A stretch of DNA of 41,141 nucleotides from Thermoplasmatota archaeon (lineage in GTDB: Archaea > Thermoplasmatota > E2 > DHVEG-1 > B18-G2). The position numbers and the translations under genes were made by a program. The stretch spans positions 1 through 41,141 of the forward strand of contig JAPDJO010000012.1 in NCBI GenBank assembly GCA_029259115.1, written 5' to 3'. Positions 33,222-41,141 of this stretch are shown here, piece after piece (within the stretch, counting starts at the first letter, position 1; each line of letters begins with the position of its first letter). Under the pieces are notes generated by a model that saw only the letters and a program-made list of their open reading frames with translations, ran no database searches and was not told where the DNA came from.

Positions 33222-35090
33222 ATGAATTACCGAGATCTTGGATTCAAAGCTGGCTTAGAAATTCATCAACAGCTTGATACCAAAAAACTATTCTGCGATT
33301 GTCCATCCGAGTTATCAGAGGAATATGATTTTAAATTCGAAAGACTGTTAAGGCCTACGCAGAGTGAATTAGGAGAATTGGATAGGGCCGCTCTAGCTGA
33401 AGCTGAGAAAAAACGGAGATTTTTGTACTTCTCGTCCAAGAAGAGCAGCTGTCTCGTAGAGAGCGATGAAGAACCACCTCACGAAATGAATAGAGAGGCT
33501 TTGGAGATAGGACTAAAGGTAGCTTTGATGATGAAAGCTAGGATAGTTGACGAGATACAGGTTATGAGAAAGATAGTTATAGATGGCTCAAATACCTCGG
33601 GTTTTCAAAGAACAGCATTAATTGCCTTAAAAGGAAAGGTTAAGGATGTCGGTATTGAAACCATAGCCATAGAAGAGGATGCCGCAAGGAAGATTGAAGA
33701 AAGAGGAAATGTAGTTAGTTATGGCATAGACAGGTTAGGTATACCTCTGATAGAAGTTGCCACATCTGCTGAGCTTAGAGATCCAAAGCATGCAAAAGAG
33801 ATCGCTGAATACATAGGTTCTATATTCAAATCTGTAGGGAAATGTAAAAGGGTTTTGGGAGCTATAAGGCAGGACATAAATGTATCTATAAGAGATGGAG
33901 CAAGGGTTGAGATAAAAGGTGTGCAATATTTATCTGCAATAGAGCGAGTTGCAGAGAAGGAGGTTCTACGACAACTCGATCTTTTGGAAATAAAGAAGAT
34001 ATTGGAGGAGAGAGGAATAAGAAAGAAAGATATAGATAGAGAGGTTCTGAAAGACTTAACAGAAATAATGAAAGACTGTGAGTCTAAAATCATTAGAAAA
34101 GGAATAGAGGAAGGAAAGAAGGTTCTTGTCCTACGATTACCCGGATTTTCCGGACTTCTAAAAAGAGATTATTCCAGATTAGGGAGAGAGTTCGCCATCC
34201 ATGCCAGAATAAAATCTGGGATAAAAGGATTGATTCATAGTGATGAACTGCCTGGATACGGTATAGATGAAGATGATATCAAAAGAATGAAAGAGGTTTT
34301 GGATCTCGAGAAATATGATGCATTTGTTATCTTCGTGGGAGATACAAATGTTGTTGAAAAAGCTGTCACAGCAGTAAAGAACCGAGCTAAGCAGGCATTA
34401 GTAGGTGTACCAGAGGAAGTTAGAAGAGCCCTACCTGATGATTCTACAGAGTATATGAGACCCCTACCTGGATCGGCTAGAATGTATCCAGAGACCGATA
34501 TTCCTCCGATAAGGGTAACAAATGTCTACATCGAGAAATTAAAAAGAGAACTTCCTGAAGAACCTGAAAAGATGATAGAGAGAATAAGTAAAGAGTATGA
34601 ATTGAGTATCGAGCAAGCTAGGCAGTTGTTCAACTCTGGATATATTAAAGAGTTTGAAGAGTTAGCGAAGGAATTTCCACAGATAGCGAGCGTGGTAGCC
34701 AGAACTTTTCTGAACACGATTCCAGAGCTGGAAAGAGAAGGGTATGATGTAAGTTGGATAGATCAGAAGATCCTTTACGATTTATTTTCTAATTTGATGA
34801 GAGGGAAATTCGCGAAGGAGGCGATACCGGATATTTTGGCGTTTCTCTCAAAGAGTGAAAAGAAGGTTCTCGAGTTAGCTATAAAGAAGTTTGGAGGAGT
34901 AGACATAGAGGAAGTTAGAAAGTTTATAAAGAGAGTAGTGAGAGAAAAGAGAGAGTTTGTCAGAGAAAGAGGTATGTCTGCACTTGGGCCGCTGATGGGT
35001 GTGGTTATGAAGGAATTCAGAGGTAAAGTAGATGGGAAGGTGGTTAGCGAGATTCTGAAAGAAGAGATAGAAAAAGAAATATCTACCTAA
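33222..35090 (+). CDS. gatE: Glutamyl-tRNA(Gln) amidotransferase subunit E
   Basis: This 622-residue protein works with GatD to convert Glu-tRNA(Gln) to Gln-tRNA(Gln), the archaeal route to this tRNA. Seen are LGFKAGLEIHQQLDTKKLFCDCPSE, YFSSKKSSCLVESDEEPPHEMN, IDRLGIPLIEVATSAELRDP, and CKRVLGAIRQDINVSI, all GatB/GatE kinase-domain marks. A GAD-type insertion (about 280-400) is followed by the YqeY-like tail ending GPLMGVVMKEFRGKVDGK, which contacts tRNA. Length fits the family. GatD is not in the window. AATAAATCC about 25 bases upstream may be a leaderless promoter. The end overlaps a convergent gene by eight bases. Confidence 0.97.
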   Translation: MNYRDLGFKAGLEIHQQLDTKKLFCDCPSELSEEYDFKFERLLRPTQSELGELDRAALAEAEKKRRFLYFSSKKSSCLVESDEEPPHEMNREALEIGLKVALMMKARIVDEIQVMRKIVIDGSNTSGFQRTALIALKGKVKDVGIETIAIEEDAARKIEERGNVVSYGIDRLGIPLIEVATSAELRDPKHAKEIAEYIGSIFKSVGKCKRVLGAIRQDINVSIRDGARVEIKGVQYLSAIERVAEKEVLRQLDLLEIKKILEERGIRKKDIDREVLKDLTEIMKDCESKIIRKGIEEGKKVLVLRLPGFSGLLKRDYSRLGREFAIHARIKSGIKGLIHSDELPGYGIDEDDIKRMKEVLDLEKYDAFVIFVGDTNVVEKAVTAVKNRAKQALVGVPEEVRRALPDDSTEYMRPLPGSARMYPETDIPPIRVTNVYIEKLKRELPEEPEKMIERISKEYELSIEQARQLFNSGYIKEFEELAKEFPQIASVVARTFLNTIPELEREGYDVSWIDQKILYDLFSNLMRGKFAKEAIPDILAFLSKSEKKVLELAIKKFGGVDIEEVRKFIKRVVREKREFVRERGMSALGPLMGVVMKEFRGKVDGKVVSEILKEEIEKEIST

Positions 35091-35460
35091 TGTGAAACTC
35101 GAACCATTCGACTTTTTTATCCTTGATTAGTTTCTTTATCCTGTTTTGATCCTTTGATAGCTGGGATTTATTGGTTTTGAATTCAACAAATATGACTCTA
35201 TCTTTTTCAAACTGTATTCCATCTATAGGTGAGCCTATGAATCTAAAGTTTTCTGGAGAAAATGGATAGGATTTCATAAAGGGAGCAAACTGTTCTGTTA
35301 TTTTTCCATATGTAGTGGATAGAGATTGTCTCTGTTGTATGAGTTTTTCGATTTTTTCCCTCATTGAAGATATAACTGTTCGGTATACTAGTATAAGCCC
35401 TAGTACCAAACCAAAAATAATGCCTATCAGGAAAGTCCATATGTACACTAGTGGGTCCAT
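35083..35460 (-). CDS. Membrane-anchored endonuclease-like protein (COG4741 type)
   Basis: This 125-residue protein has one N-terminal membrane helix (YIWTFLIGIIFGLVLGLILVY) and a coiled-coil linker. A compact domain then carries RFIGSPIDGIQFEKDRVIFVEFKTNKSQLSKDQ; the D...EFK arrangement is the PD-(D/E)XK core of relatives of archaeal Holliday junction resolvase. The family is annotated as a predicted secreted or membrane endonuclease; its target is unknown. It overlaps the glycosyltransferase upstream by 13 bases, so they are co-transcribed, and it converges on gatE. Confidence 0.75.
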   Translation of the reverse strand: MDPLVYIWTFLIGIIFGLVLGLILVYRTVISSMREKIEKLIQQRQSLSTTYGKITEQFAPFMKSYPFSPENFRFIGSPIDGIQFEKDRVIFVEFKTNKSQLSKDQNRIKKLIKDKKVEWFEFHIR

Positions 35461-36146
35461 TTTAACCTCTTTTTAAATAGGAATTTAAGGTTTTTCCAGC
35501 CGTCCCTAAAGCTCTGTAACTTTGCTTTACCCTTTCTCACGTATAGGGTAGAGGGTATTTCTTTAGCTTTCACTTCTTTTGATTTGAACATCTCTATCTT
35601 TATCTCTTCACTAAATGGCATCCCATCGTCAAATTCCTCCAAAGGTTGTATTTTATCTAAGGCTTCTCTTCTGAATATCCACATTCCTGACTGTGAATCT
35701 CTTAGCCATATCTGGAATAGGATACACAGAGTGAGTGAAAGGATAAGATTTCCAAATCTATGCTTTACGGACATTGCTCCTCTTTCTAAGTTTGCAAATC
35801 TATTCGTTGTTATAAAATCAAGATTGTTTTTCAGAAGATATTCTATGTATTCGTGTATCTTATCGAATGGGTATGTTGCGTCGGCGTCTCCCGTAACTAT
35901 TATATCCCCTTTTACTTCTTTCAAGCCAGTTTTGTATGCTCTACCATAACCTTTTCTTGGCTCTATAATCACTCTTGCGCCTTTCTTCTTAGCTACATCT
36001 CTTGTCTTATCTGTAGAGTTCCCATCTACAACAAGGATTTCCAAATCCCAACCCTTTTTCTTGAAATAATCTCTGTTTATCATATCAAGTGTTTTACCTA
36101 TGCCGTCTTCCTCGTTTAGTGCTGGAATGACTATGCCTATCTTCAT
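35448..36146 (-). CDS. Family 2 glycosyltransferase, dolichyl-phosphate sugar synthase type
   Basis: This 232-residue GT2 enzyme opens MKIGIVIPALNEEDGIGKTL and has ILVVDGNSTDKT, the metal/nucleotide-binding GDADATYPF, NRFANLERGAMS and DSQSGMWIFRREAL. These are typical of enzymes that transfer hexose from a nucleotide sugar to dolichyl phosphate for protein N-glycosylation. It has no clear C-terminal membrane pair, only one hydrophobic stretch near residue 150. ATG 36146 is preferred over a GTG three codons earlier; a TTTAAAAA box about 26-33 bases upstream supports a leaderless start. It lies beside a surface protein with many Asn-x-Ser/Thr sites, a plausible acceptor. Confidence 0.85.
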   Translation of the reverse strand: MKIGIVIPALNEEDGIGKTLDMINRDYFKKKGWDLEILVVDGNSTDKTRDVAKKKGARVIIEPRKGYGRAYKTGLKEVKGDIIVTGDADATYPFDKIHEYIEYLLKNNLDFITTNRFANLERGAMSVKHRFGNLILSLTLCILFQIWLRDSQSGMWIFRREALDKIQPLEEFDDGMPFSEEIKIEMFKSKEVKAKEIPSTLYVRKGKAKLQSFRDGWKNLKFLFKKRLKWTH

Positions 36147-36227
36147 GTTACACACTGCACGAATTAGGTCTTTTTAAATATATCCAAAAAGAAAAACAAA
36201 AAATAGAGAAGTGGAGGCTTTGTTGTT

Positions 36228-39200
36228 TTAGTGTTGTCTCTTTCTCAGCAGTATGAATGCCACTCCAATTGCCGCTATCAGTGTTACTAGTTCGAATCCT
36301 GGTATTCCTCCTGGTTTTACTTTTATGTCTATTTGTGCTGACTTATATCCTTCTTTCTCTACAGTTACTGTATATGTTGTCTCCTTGCTTACTGTTGGTG
36401 CTGTCAGTGTTACTCCCTCAGGAGCAGTTACAGTTCCCTCAGCTATAAGTTCACCATCTTTTAGTATCTTGATATGCACACCGTATACTGCACCAGTATC
36501 AGAGGTTACTTTAACTTTGAACTTCTGACCAGATGTTAATGTTCCTTCTGGACTCACATATACATATAGTTGTGGTACATTTACAATTGTTATATCTTTC
36601 TGTGCTGTAGCATAACCGGCTTTCCTTGCAGTTATTGTATATGTTGCATATGGTAAGTTACCAAATACCGCACCAGTGAATGTTACCTCTCCGTTGCTAT
36701 CTGTTTCTTTTGTATTTCCTGCGAATTCGACTTGCACTCCTTCTACTGGTAAACCATTCTCGTCAGTTACCTTGACTGTAAACTCTTCATCTTCGTAAGC
36801 CTGATCTGGTGCCTCGATCTTGAGCTGATATGATGTTATCTCAATCTTTGTATCTACCGGTCTTTCTTCTACGTAGATGTCTATGTATCCTGTCGCTGTA
36901 GGTACAAACGCAAACAACGCTATTCCATCACTTCCTGTTGTGCTATTGAGTTCTAGGTTACCTGGTCCCTTTAAGGTGATGTTTACACCTTCAAGTGGTT
37001 CGCCTCTACCAGTCGCTTTCACTTTTACTTTGGTAGGCTCGTTAAGTGCGATTATATCTGGTGTCGGCTCTACGTGTGGGACAGTTACTACTAGCACTCC
37101 TGTGGCATTTGCAAAGTCAGCACCGTCTTCTGGTTTATATTTGAAGGTGATTTTCATCTCACTCCTATCTGCTGATAAGTTGGATGCAGTTATGTTGTAA
37201 ATAGTTATCATGCCGTTTTCTAGGGTAACCTCAAGATAAGCATTCGGATCTGCTGTAGAGTTGACCCATGTCTTGTTGTATGTTCCTGCATCGGTTATGT
37301 TGTATATCCTAAGTGTACCGTTTCCAACGGTCGCGCCCTGCCATTTTACAGTAAATGTTGCCGTTATATTATTGTCGTATTTCCAGATTAATTCCTCCAA
37401 ATCGCAACTTACCTCTACCGGTACGACCTCAAAGGTTGCGTTGAATCCTTCGCTGTTATTAGAGTTGTTGTATGCGTATATCGTGTAAATTCCTGGTTCT
37501 AACGCATATACATTTGTAAGTTCAATGGATGCATCACCATCTAATGGTGACCATCCCCAGCCAGTAAACATGCTTGTCACATCTGCTCCCGTCTCATTGT
37601 ATATCTTGACGTGAAGACCAGAATCCTCAGGTGTTCCGGTCTTGTTTCCAGTTGTCGGATCTACGGTGCTGATATTTATCCATAAATCATAATATTTGCC
37701 TGCCATCAGCGTATTTTTGGAAATTTCTACTTTTAGATCGCTCTTTGGTTTCATTGTTGCAGCTGCATATCCATAGCCAACGTTTGCTAAGGATACGTAT
37801 GCAGCTATGTATCTCGGTGCCTTTATCTCAGTCCATACATTGGTCTGATCATCGGTCTGTTGTGTCACGTTAAAGAGGAATGTGTATTCTCCGGCTGTTG
37901 TTCCACCACCGCTTGTTTCATTTATCTTATAAGCTAAGTCACCTGAGTCATCTACATAGTAAAGAGCAACATATGCATTTGGATATGGATAACCGTTTGC
38001 GTCAGTTACCTTCACGGTTATTGTGACGTTCTCTCCTATCATAAATTCTGTTGGAGAGATGGTTACTACAGTTCCGTTAAGTTGGGATCCTCCTATCAGT
38101 ATAGTATCCTCTGCGGTTCCCCAATCACCCCAGTCTACGCTTATCTTTAGTTCTCCACCATTGAGATCCATTGTTGGGGTAAGTTTAACTGTCCAATTAT
38201 GATCACTGTAGTCCACTACATTAGTAAACATATTGCTGTATTCGTAGAGAGTTTTTCCATCTTCGCCAATGAAGAGGGCATCTCCAGTTAGTGTTATGTT
38301 TTTCTTAGCCTCCTCTACATCACCCTCTCCAAGGTATTCATGATTTCTATTAATGACTTGGAATTTGATCTCTATAGGCTGATTAGCTTCACTTGGTATC
38401 TCTTTTATCTCCTTGTCCTCTGGGCTGATTATCTTTATTTGGATACTGGGTGCTTTTGTAACTACGAATGTAGCACTACCATTCCACTCCTCTACACCAT
38501 CACTGTCTTTATCGTAGCTCACCACTACACGCCATGTTCCATTGATACCCCAAACATATCCATTGCTGTCTCGTCCCCAATTGTCACAATATATTCTGAT
38601 CACACCAGGTTGTGATTGATCTATGTTTGTAATATTTGATGTAACATCTTCCTTCTTACTGTTATAGACTTTGACTGTGAAAAGGCTTGATGTCAGATTT
38701 TCTCCGTCATATCCCTTTATGTAAACTTTTACCTCTCCAGAGAAGTTCCAGTACATTGTTTTGTTTGTCTCAGGTATCTCCAACTGAGGTTCACCAGTAT
38801 TAACAATTATCTTTGCAACCTCTGATATTTTCTCTGGTGGATCCCATGGACCACAGATTGAAGAGTAATTGTCATTTGCATTACTTATGCTTGGATTCGA
38901 GTAGCCATAGTATTCAGTGTAACCTTCCGTTCCATATCCTATCTCTGTTGGATCTATATCTCTGTAGACGAATACGGTGTAGTTACCAGCATACGTTAAA
39001 TTGTGGAGCCAATCTGAATTGAATGTTACGACTCCATCTCCAGCCCACTTGTGGAACACTAAAGAATTATTAGATTCTTTTCTAACATCTACCCAAGCCT
39101 CTGCTGCGCTTCCATCTTCTGTTACAGTTATTGTTATCGTTTCATTTTTACCATAGTAGAGTTCAGTCGTTGATATGTCGACATCAAATGCTTCTGTTCC

Positions 39201-41141
39201 GTTCACCCAGAAGTATGCAAAGTCACTGTCACTACCTTCTGCAGCATCTGTTGGATCAGCATCATTGTCCAATATCCACATACCGGATATATTGAAATAG
39301 ATGTTGTCTTGGAAGCTTTCTACATTTCCGTTGGCCTCTATAGATGCTTTTTCTCCCCCTATCTTGTAAGGTTTCCACTCAATGTAGTAATAGTAAGTTC
39401 CTCCACTTTCCACTCTCTTATAGTACGGGTAATAGAGATGATAAGTTTCTTCATCTGTCAGAGTGGATGTGTTAACTCTTAGGTCTACCGTTGCACCATA
39501 CTTTATGTCCTTTGTATCGGTAGCAATAACATCAACTGCACCATCTTCGGTTCCCTCAAAGAAATCTACACCCAGTTTACCTATCTCCAATGAATTACTG
39601 TTGATAAGGTCAGAGGATGGCGGATCTGGCGTGGAAGCCAATGTTATACCTCCTGTAGGTATCTTGAACTGCAATGTTGCACCTTGGGTAGCTACACCAG
39701 AAATATCGACAACAATGTAGAAGGTTTTGCTTTCGTTCCAGAGTGGAACAGATGAGAAAACATTGCTCCACCAGGAGTTACCTGCATTCCATATCAGATC
39801 TGCCAGTTTTGTGTCCTCATCTGCTTGGAAACCTGATGTGTCACCACTCTCTTCATATATAGCGACATTGGATATATCACTGTCGGTTGCTGTTCCCTCA
39901 TTTTGAACGACTATACCTGAGAAGGCATCGCCATACGCGTCGTTATCATCCTGTTCATACACTATCATATCAGCCGTCTCGTCCCAGTCACCACCATCAT
40001 CGTTTCCATCATAAGATTTGAGGTTCCAATCGCTATCAAAGCCAGCTGACCCATCTGTACCGTCTGATGGAATTGCTCCATCAATCACTTGGTCTGGTTC
40101 TGCTGAGTATGTCCCACCATCGTGGTAGTCCTTAATTATTGCATCGTGATCTTGATCCCAAGCACCCCCCTCTTCAGCATCGTATGAGTAGAAGCCCCAG
40201 TCTGCATCGAAGCCAGCATCTGATTCTGCACCATCATCTGGCGTTTTACCAGCAATAACTTGGTCTGCCTCAGCCGAGTAAGTTCCACCATCGTGGTAGT
40301 CAATAAATATGTCCTCTCCATCGTCATACTCGTTGGCTGTGCCGCCAGCGTCATAGAATGCAAGGTTGTCATCCGCATCAAATGCCTTCAACTCGGTGTT
40401 ATCGTCTGTAAATCCAGATGCGTAATCATTTGGATCATAAATTACGATATCGTCTCCTGCGGTACCATCTTCGTCTCCGTCGGTTGTGCCGTCCGCATCA
40501 TAAACTGTGGTGCCGTCATCGTCATTTGGATCGTAAACGATTGTCTCTCCTTCATCCCACTGATCGTTACCATTTTGATCGTAGTAGTAGAGTGCACCAT
40601 CATCATCATTATCGTATAATGTTTCTAATCCGATTAACGCATCGCCAGCCGATTCACCATCATTCGCTGATCCAGAACCAGTGGTGGTGGAGCCATCACC
40701 GTCAACGAGTGTATCGGCCTGAGCAGTAAACTTGGTGTCTGAATCTTTATCTACGAAGATTGTATCAGCGCTTGCATCCCAAGCACCACCATCACTTGCA
40801 TCGATTGAGCGCATGTTCCAATCTGCATCTGCTCCTGGTGCAATTGTGGTTCCAGCTGGTGGAGCTGTACCTGCTATTAGATCATCAGCCTGTGCTGTGA
40901 ATTTACCGTCACTATCCTTATCCCAGAATATAGTGTCAACAGAATTGTCATAAGGACCTCCGTCATCAACAGCATCTATTGAGTAGAGTTTCCAATCACC
41001 ATCGCATCCGTCAATATGAGGGCAAGCGACTTGGGGCTCAAGTCCTGAGAGGTCGTAAACCCTTTCTTCCTTGTACTCTGCATCCGGGTCGCTTCGAACC
41101 TCCTCGAATGGCATCCTCGCCCTCCCCCTCAAGTATCTCCT
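36228..41141 (-). CDS. Giant PGF-CTERM surface glycoprotein (5' end at window edge, chimeric-looking)
   Basis: The frame runs 1637 codons from the window edge to its stop at 36228. In order: a LeuC-like stretch (first about 42 residues, see separate entry), Asp-rich repeats (to about residue 405 counting from a TTG at 41132), a long run of Ig-like beta domains with many Asn-x-Ser/Thr sites, and two carboxypeptidase-regulatory-like domains (GEPLEGVNITLKGPG; GLPVEGVQVEFAGNTKETDSNG). The tail is PGGIPGFELVTLIAAIGVAFILLRKRQH split as spacer, PGF, membrane helix and basic end. PGF-CTERM tails are cut and lipid-anchored by archaeosortase A. An S-layer or major sheath role is likely. No signal peptide is present in the visible N-terminus, which is abnormal for this class. 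Confidence 0.85.
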   Translation of the reverse strand, partial: RRYLRGRARMPFEEVRSDPDAEYKEERVYDLSGLEPQVACPHIDGCDGDWKLYSIDAVDDGGPYDNSVDTIFWDKDSDGKFTAQADDLIAGTAPPAGTTIAPGADADWNMRSIDASDGGAWDASADTIFVDKDSDTKFTAQADTLVDGDGSTTTGSGSANDGESAGDALIGLETLYDNDDDGALYYYDQNGNDQWDEGETIVYDPNDDDGTTVYDADGTTDGDEDGTAGDDIVIYDPNDYASGFTDDNTELKAFDADDNLAFYDAGGTANEYDDGEDIFIDYHDGGTYSAEADQVIAGKTPDDGAESDAGFDADWGFYSYDAEEGGAWDQDHDAIIKDYHDGGTYSAEPDQVIDGAIPSDGTDGSAGFDSDWNLKSYDGNDDGGDWDETADMIVYEQDDNDAYGDAFSGIVVQNEGTATDSDISNVAIYEESGDTSGFQADEDTKLADLIWNAGNSWWSNVFSSVPLWNESKTFYIVVDISGVATQGATLQFKIPTGGITLASTPDPPSSDLINSNSLEIGKLGVDFFEGTEDGAVDVIATDTKDIKYGATVDLRVNTSTLTDEETYHLYYPYYKRVESGGTYYYYIEWKPYKIGGEKASIEANGNVESFQDNIYFNISGMWILDNDADPTDAAEGSDSDFAYFWVNGTEAFDVDISTTELYYGKNETITITVTEDGSAAEAWVDVRKESNNSLVFHKWAGDGVVTFNSDWLHNLTYAGNYTVFVYRDIDPTEIGYGTEGYTEYYGYSNPSISNANDNYSSICGPWDPPEKISEVAKIIVNTGEPQLEIPETNKTMYWNFSGEVKVYIKGYDGENLTSSLFTVKVYNSKKEDVTSNITNIDQSQPGVIRIYCDNWGRDSNGYVWGINGTWRVVVSYDKDSDGVEEWNGSATFVVTKAPSIQIKIISPEDKEIKEIPSEANQPIEIKFQVINRNHEYLGEGDVEEAKKNITLTGDALFIGEDGKTLYEYSNMFTNVVDYSDHNWTVKLTPTMDLNGGELKISVDWGDWGTAEDTILIGGSQLNGTVVTISPTEFMIGENVTITVKVTDANGYPYPNAYVALYYVDDSGDLAYKINETSGGGTTAGEYTFLFNVTQQTDDQTNVWTEIKAPRYIAAYVSLANVGYGYAAATMKPKSDLKVEISKNTLMAGKYYDLWINISTVDPTTGNKTGTPEDSGLHVKIYNETGADVTSMFTGWGWSPLDGDASIELTNVYALEPGIYTIYAYNNSNNSEGFNATFEVVPVEVSCDLEELIWKYDNNITATFTVKWQGATVGNGTLRIYNITDAGTYNKTWVNSTADPNAYLEVTLENGMITIYNITASNLSADRSEMKITFKYKPEDGADFANATGVLVVTVPHVEPTPDIIALNEPTKVKVKATGRGEPLEGVNITLKGPGNLELNSTTGSDGIALFAFVPTATGYIDIYVEERPVDTKIEITSYQLKIEAPDQAYEDEEFTVKVTDENGLPVEGVQVEFAGNTKETDSNGEVTFTGAVFGNLPYATYTITARKAGYATAQKDITIVNVPQLYVYVSPEGTLTSGQKFKVKVTSDTGAVYGVHIKILKDGELIAEGTVTAPEGVTLTAPTVSKETTYTVTVEKEGYKSAQIDIKVKPGGIPGFELVTLIAAIGVAFILLRKRQH
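39918..41012 (-). repeat. Asp-rich tandem protein repeats, about 57-58 residues each
   Basis: Units share D-x-DW-xx-xSxDAxxxGG, then D-x-I-xxDxxDGx-(F/Y)-xAxxDxxIxG. Conserved Trp residues fall at about positions 47, 105, 312 and 369 (counting from the TTG at 41132), giving periods of 58 and 57 residues, with degenerate units between. At DNA level, CCACCATCGTGGTAGTC recurs at 40114-40130 and 40285-40301, exactly 171 bases apart. The region has very few Lys or Arg. The D-x-D-x-DG loops resemble calcium-binding turns. Confidence 0.8.
41016..41141 (-). pseudogene. Fragment of a LeuC/homoaconitase large subunit fused in frame
   Basis: The first 42 codons from the window edge read RRYLRGRARMPFEEVRSDPD followed by AEYKEERVYDLSGLEPQVACPH. 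The 'YLxxR...SDxDAEY...DxSxLEPQVACPH' pattern is characteristic of the C-terminal half of the isopropylmalate/homoaconitate hydratase large subunit, where VDNV would follow. Here it passes straight into the Asp-rich repeats. A hand count gives 71 G+C of 126 (56%), clearly above the surrounding DNA. It is either an assembly join or a recombined gene fragment. Confidence 0.7.

Noticed and set aside
40260-40729. Long plus-strand ORFs opposite the Asp-rich repeats, including a His-rich one
   Set aside because: They are mirror frames of GAT/GAC-rich coding DNA (reverse reads ATC/GTC and shifted CAT), with no ribosome sites or family features.
39900-41010. CRISPR-like or tandem repeat array at DNA level
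   Set aside because: The repeats keep frame, vary at third positions and have 171-174-base periods without spacers; they are protein repeats.

Overview
The window is a chromosomal segment from a euryarchaeon. The evidence is archaeal-type informational genes throughout: exosome Rrp4/Rrp41/Rrp42, SBDS, the proteasome alpha subunit, RpoH/B/A'/A''/P, L37Ae, L30e, NusA-like, GatE, TYW3 and Pcc1. TATA boxes lie about 25-30 bases before starts, there is an intron-bearing tRNA-Met, an archaellin-like gene, and a surface protein with a PGF-CTERM tail. RpoB is one unsplit chain, as in Thermoplasmatota and Thermococci and unlike most methanogens. The winged-helix/PAS regulator and the NosD-type beta-helix/PKD secreted protein fit Thermoplasmatota best, but that placement is inference. 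The DNA is AT-rich, with AGA/AGG and ATA codons preferred.

Layout. 1-2.4 kb is accessory: the end of a transposase, an unknown membrane protein, tRNA-Ser(UGA), and an archaellin-like gene facing a winged-helix/PAS regulator across two copies of a 20-base palindrome. 2.4-5.0 kb holds trpS and several small proteins, including a 41-residue ORF. 5.1-9.0 kb is a minus-strand operon of Lhr helicase, metallophosphoesterase and Taw3. After the split tRNA-Met(CAU), 9.2-14.7 kb is the archaeal proteasome/exosome superoperon on the minus strand: psmA, SBDS, rrp4, rrp41, rrp42, rpl37ae, rpoP, pcc1, followed by a RecB-like nuclease gene. 14.8-17.7 kb is anaerobic ribonucleotide reductase (nrdD) and its activase (nrdG), facing a winged-helix gene. 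18.4-19.0 kb is queE. 19.1-27.5 kb is tRNA-Lys(UUU) running directly into rpoH-rpoB-rpoA1-rpoA2-rpl30e-nusA.

27.6-33.2 kb encodes four subunits that match, in size and cofactor motifs, the alpha/gamma/delta/beta subunits of the thermococcal dye-linked L-proline dehydrogenase type. They are in the same order but split in the middle by a 2.2-kb gene for a secreted beta-helix/PKD protein. 33.2-36.1 kb carries gatE, a membrane-anchored endonuclease-like protein and a GT2 glycosyltransferase. 36.2-41.1 kb is a giant PGF-CTERM surface glycoprotein with Asp-rich repeats. At the window edge its reading frame runs without a stop into about 42 residues that look like the C-terminal part of a LeuC/homoaconitase large subunit, with visibly higher GC. 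This is either an assembly chimera or a real recombination junction.

The most unusual items are the LeuC/surface-protein junction, the interrupted dehydrogenase operon, the archaellin-like gene without a normal start codon beside its paired palindromes, and the TTACCAA boxes between nrdD and its divergent winged-helix gene. No CRISPR array, prophage or complete insertion sequence was seen.
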